Positions 6,115 to 7,435 of a DNA stretch of 7,435 nt are shown here, piece after piece. The notes beneath the pieces are model-generated. The model saw nothing but the letters and a program-made list of their open reading frames with translations, searched no databases and had not been told where the DNA came from. Where the stretch lies: assembly GCA_017431185.1 (NCBI GenBank), contig JAFRLP010000090.1, positions 1-7,435 of the forward strand, written 5' to 3'. This DNA is from Victivallales bacterium. Lineage in GTDB: Bacteria; Verrucomicrobiota; Lentisphaeria; Oligosphaerales; Oligosphaeraceae. How positions within the stretch are numbered: position 1 is the first letter of the stretch; the number at the start of each line of letters is the position of its first letter. Position numbers and translations under genes: made by a program.

Positions 6115-6921
6115 ATGCACATTCACAAAAGTCGGGATTTCTTCACGCTCATTGAATTGCTGGTCGTCATAGCCATAATCGCCATACTTGCGGCCATGCT
6201 GCTGCCGGCGCTGGCGAAAGCGCGTGAGAAGGCACGGCTGATCCAATGCGTCAACAATCAGCGCACGATTGGCCTCTACCTGCACTTGTACATTGATGAC
6301 AACGAGGATTTCCTGCCGCCGGGGGCATACACGCAGGCGGGACTGCTGAAGGACAGCGCCCTGAACAACACCGCCTACAACATCTCGGAGATGGTGCTCA
6401 AGAAATACACAGACCACCGCTTTGGCCTGGGACTGCTTCTCTCCTATGACTCCAAGGCATACGACGGGAACATCGACACGGACAAGTTGAAGGCGCCAGG
6501 TTTCCTGACCTGCTCCTCCGCCCGCTCCGCCAACGGATACCAAAACCTGGTCAAGTTGAACTACTGGGGGCCGCCCAACGGCAGCCAGTGGGTCAGCCTG
6601 AACTACGCCTACTGGGACCCCTACTGCTATTCCGGCTGGGTGAGCAACGGAAAGGCAAGCGACAACATCGGCAAGGTGTCCGTGGCGCAAAAGTACAACG
6701 CGCCCATCTCCGTCGGGCATTTCGCCGTACACAAGAACCAGTGTTTCGCCAATGGTGTGCATGGCGGGTTCAAGAGCACCGGCTCGGGAGCCACCAGCAA
6801 TTTCCAAAACGGCGGCGAGACACGCACCGTCCTGCACGCGGACGGGCACGTCGGCTCGATTCGCTTCACGCGCAATTTCTCCTACTATTCGGAGATATGG
6901 ACTGTGCTGGTCGCCAACTGA
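6115..6921 (+). CDS. Type II secretion pseudopilin-like protein with C-terminal DGHV (H-X9-DG) motif
   Basis: A 268-aa protein of the type IV prepilin-like family expanded in Lentisphaerota, Planctomycetota and Verrucomicrobiota. Residues 1-9 are a short, basic leader. Prepilin peptidase would cut between Phe9 and Phe10, before FTLIE; Glu14 is the conserved Glu+5. The usual Gly at -1 is Phe. Residues 12-33 are a hydrophobic helix anchoring the protein in the inner membrane before assembly, followed by the typical [12 protein letters not shown]. The globular part contains Cys45 and Cys133 (candidate disulfide), a Tyr/Trp-rich stretch at 149-174, and near the end [10 protein letters not shown] (239-248), the family's DGHV processing-associated motif. 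Its exact role is not established; such proteins are thought to be surface or secretion-linked and often accompany carbohydrate genes. The next gene starts 21 bases on, so they probably share a transcript. Confidence 0.88.
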   Translation: MHIHKSRDFFTLIELLVVIAIIAILAAMLLPALAKAREKARLIQCVNNQRTIGLYLHLYIDDNEDFLPPGAYTQAGLLKDSALNNTAYNISEMVLKKYTDHRFGLGLLLSYDSKAYDGNIDTDKLKAPGFLTCSSARSANGYQNLVKLNYWGPPNGSQWVSLNYAYWDPYCYSGWVSNGKASDNIGKVSVAQKYNAPISVGHFAVHKNQCFANGVHGGFKSTGSGATSNFQNGGETRTVLHADGHVGSIRFTRNFSYYSEIWTVLVAN

Positions 6922-6942
6922 AATGCCCCTGCTCGCCAAAAC

Positions 6943-7435
6943 ATGAAATGGCTTCTCCCACTGTTGACGCTCTGCCTTCTGGCGCCGAGCATCCTGGCCG
7001 TGCCGCAGCCTGACCGACCCGACAAGGAAATCCTGAAAAACCCGCGTTTCCAGGAACGCGATGCCCAGGGGCAACCCAAAGGGTGGCGGCCGCGCGCCGT
7101 CTCCCTGGATCTCGGTCATGATGGCGCGGACGTGACACTGCGCGGGGCCAACGGCAAGGGTGGCCTCATCTACCATTTCCTCACTCCCCCTTTGGGGCGG
7201 ATGACCGCCGTCAACTGCGAGGTCTCCGCACAGGGCGGCTGGCGTTCCTACGTCGAATGGTACGAGGGGAAGGAGTACTGCCGCACCAGCGCCGAATGGC
7301 GCGGAGCCACCGACGGCTGGAGTCCGCTTCAACTGGTTTTCCAGCCCAAGGCCCCCTATCGCAACTGCATCGTGGTTTTCGCCACGCAATCCGGTGCGCC
7401 GCTCTCCATCAGGGGACTCCAGGCCAAACTCCACG
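6943..7435 (+). CDS. Secreted protein with carbohydrate-binding-like N-terminal domain (3' end outside the window)
   Basis: An uninterrupted frame from ATG 6943 to the right edge (164 codons). The first 19 residues are a textbook signal peptide: MKW, a Leu-rich core, and a cut site after SILA. After about ten polar residues the motif LKNPRFQERDAQGQPKGW begins. This 'NP-x-F-E...G-x-P-x-GW' pattern is typical of galactose-binding-like beta-sandwich and CBM4/9-like modules at the N-terminus of secreted glycan-active proteins. Alternating hydrophobic strands and many Trp/Tyr follow, up to SIRGLQAKLH at the edge. The catalytic part, if any, lies beyond the window, so the enzyme class is unknown. 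No clear Shine-Dalgarno is seen; the 21-base gap suggests co-transcription and perhaps coupling with the pseudopilin gene. Confidence 0.8.
   Translation, partial: MKWLLPLLTLCLLAPSILAVPQPDRPDKEILKNPRFQERDAQGQPKGWRPRAVSLDLGHDGADVTLRGANGKGGLIYHFLTPPLGRMTAVNCEVSAQGGWRSYVEWYEGKEYCRTSAEWRGATDGWSPLQLVFQPKAPYRNCIVVFATQSGAPLSIRGLQAKLH

Noticed and set aside
6919..6945. Read-through of TGA joining pseudopilin and secreted protein in frame
   Set aside because: The seven intervening codons have no stop and the frame is shared, but the downstream ATG begins a complete signal peptide and nothing suggests TGA recoding.
5965..7434. 489-codon minus-strand open frame
   Set aside because: It runs antisense to the pseudopilin gene and the secreted protein, both of which have clear motifs and start signals. 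Its translation shows no domain pattern and looks like GC-driven shadow coding.

Overview
The window is a GC-rich bacterial stretch that most resembles Lentisphaerota (Victivallis-like), with related PVC phyla such as Verrucomicrobiota, Kiritimatiellota or Planctomycetota as alternatives. The strongest clue is the pseudopilin-like gene at 6115: a short leader, an [18 protein letters not shown] segment and a C-terminal DGHV motif. These phyla carry that protein type in many copies next to regulators and carbohydrate genes. The assignment rests on gene types only; there is no rRNA or other marker.

Layout: (1) 1-2993 (+), a nearly complete GH38 alpha-mannosidase, open at the left edge. (2) 2999-3418 (+), only 5 bases after the mannosidase stop, a small ORF that looks like the C-terminal part of an Rpn/PD-(D/E)XK-type putative transposase without its nuclease domain. 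It holds a strong internal Shine-Dalgarno and ATG and a 12-bp tandem repeat. (3) 3419-3496, a short convergent gap with inverted repeats. (4) 4558-3497 (-), a divergent NAD(P)-dependent glycerol-3-phosphate dehydrogenase-like protein. (5) 5705-4674 (-), a regulator with a GntR-type winged helix and a LacI/periplasmic-binding-like effector domain. (6) 5706-6114, a 409-bp divergent intergenic region with two related operator-like palindromes, a very good sigma70-type promoter facing right, and a terminator-like hairpin. (7) 6115-6921 (+), the pseudopilin-like protein. (8) 6943 to the right edge (+), the start of a secreted protein with a probable beta-sandwich/carbohydrate-binding-like N-terminal domain.

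The regulator, pseudopilin and secreted protein look like one sugar-responsive cassette. The regulator probably controls itself and perhaps the divergent operon, and the operon products act at or outside the cell envelope. The mannosidase fits the same glycan-degrading lifestyle but belongs to a separate unit. The most unusual item is the orphan Rpn C-terminal ORF. It resembles the intragenic small antitoxin (RpnS) described for Rpn nucleases, but stands here without any nuclease gene.
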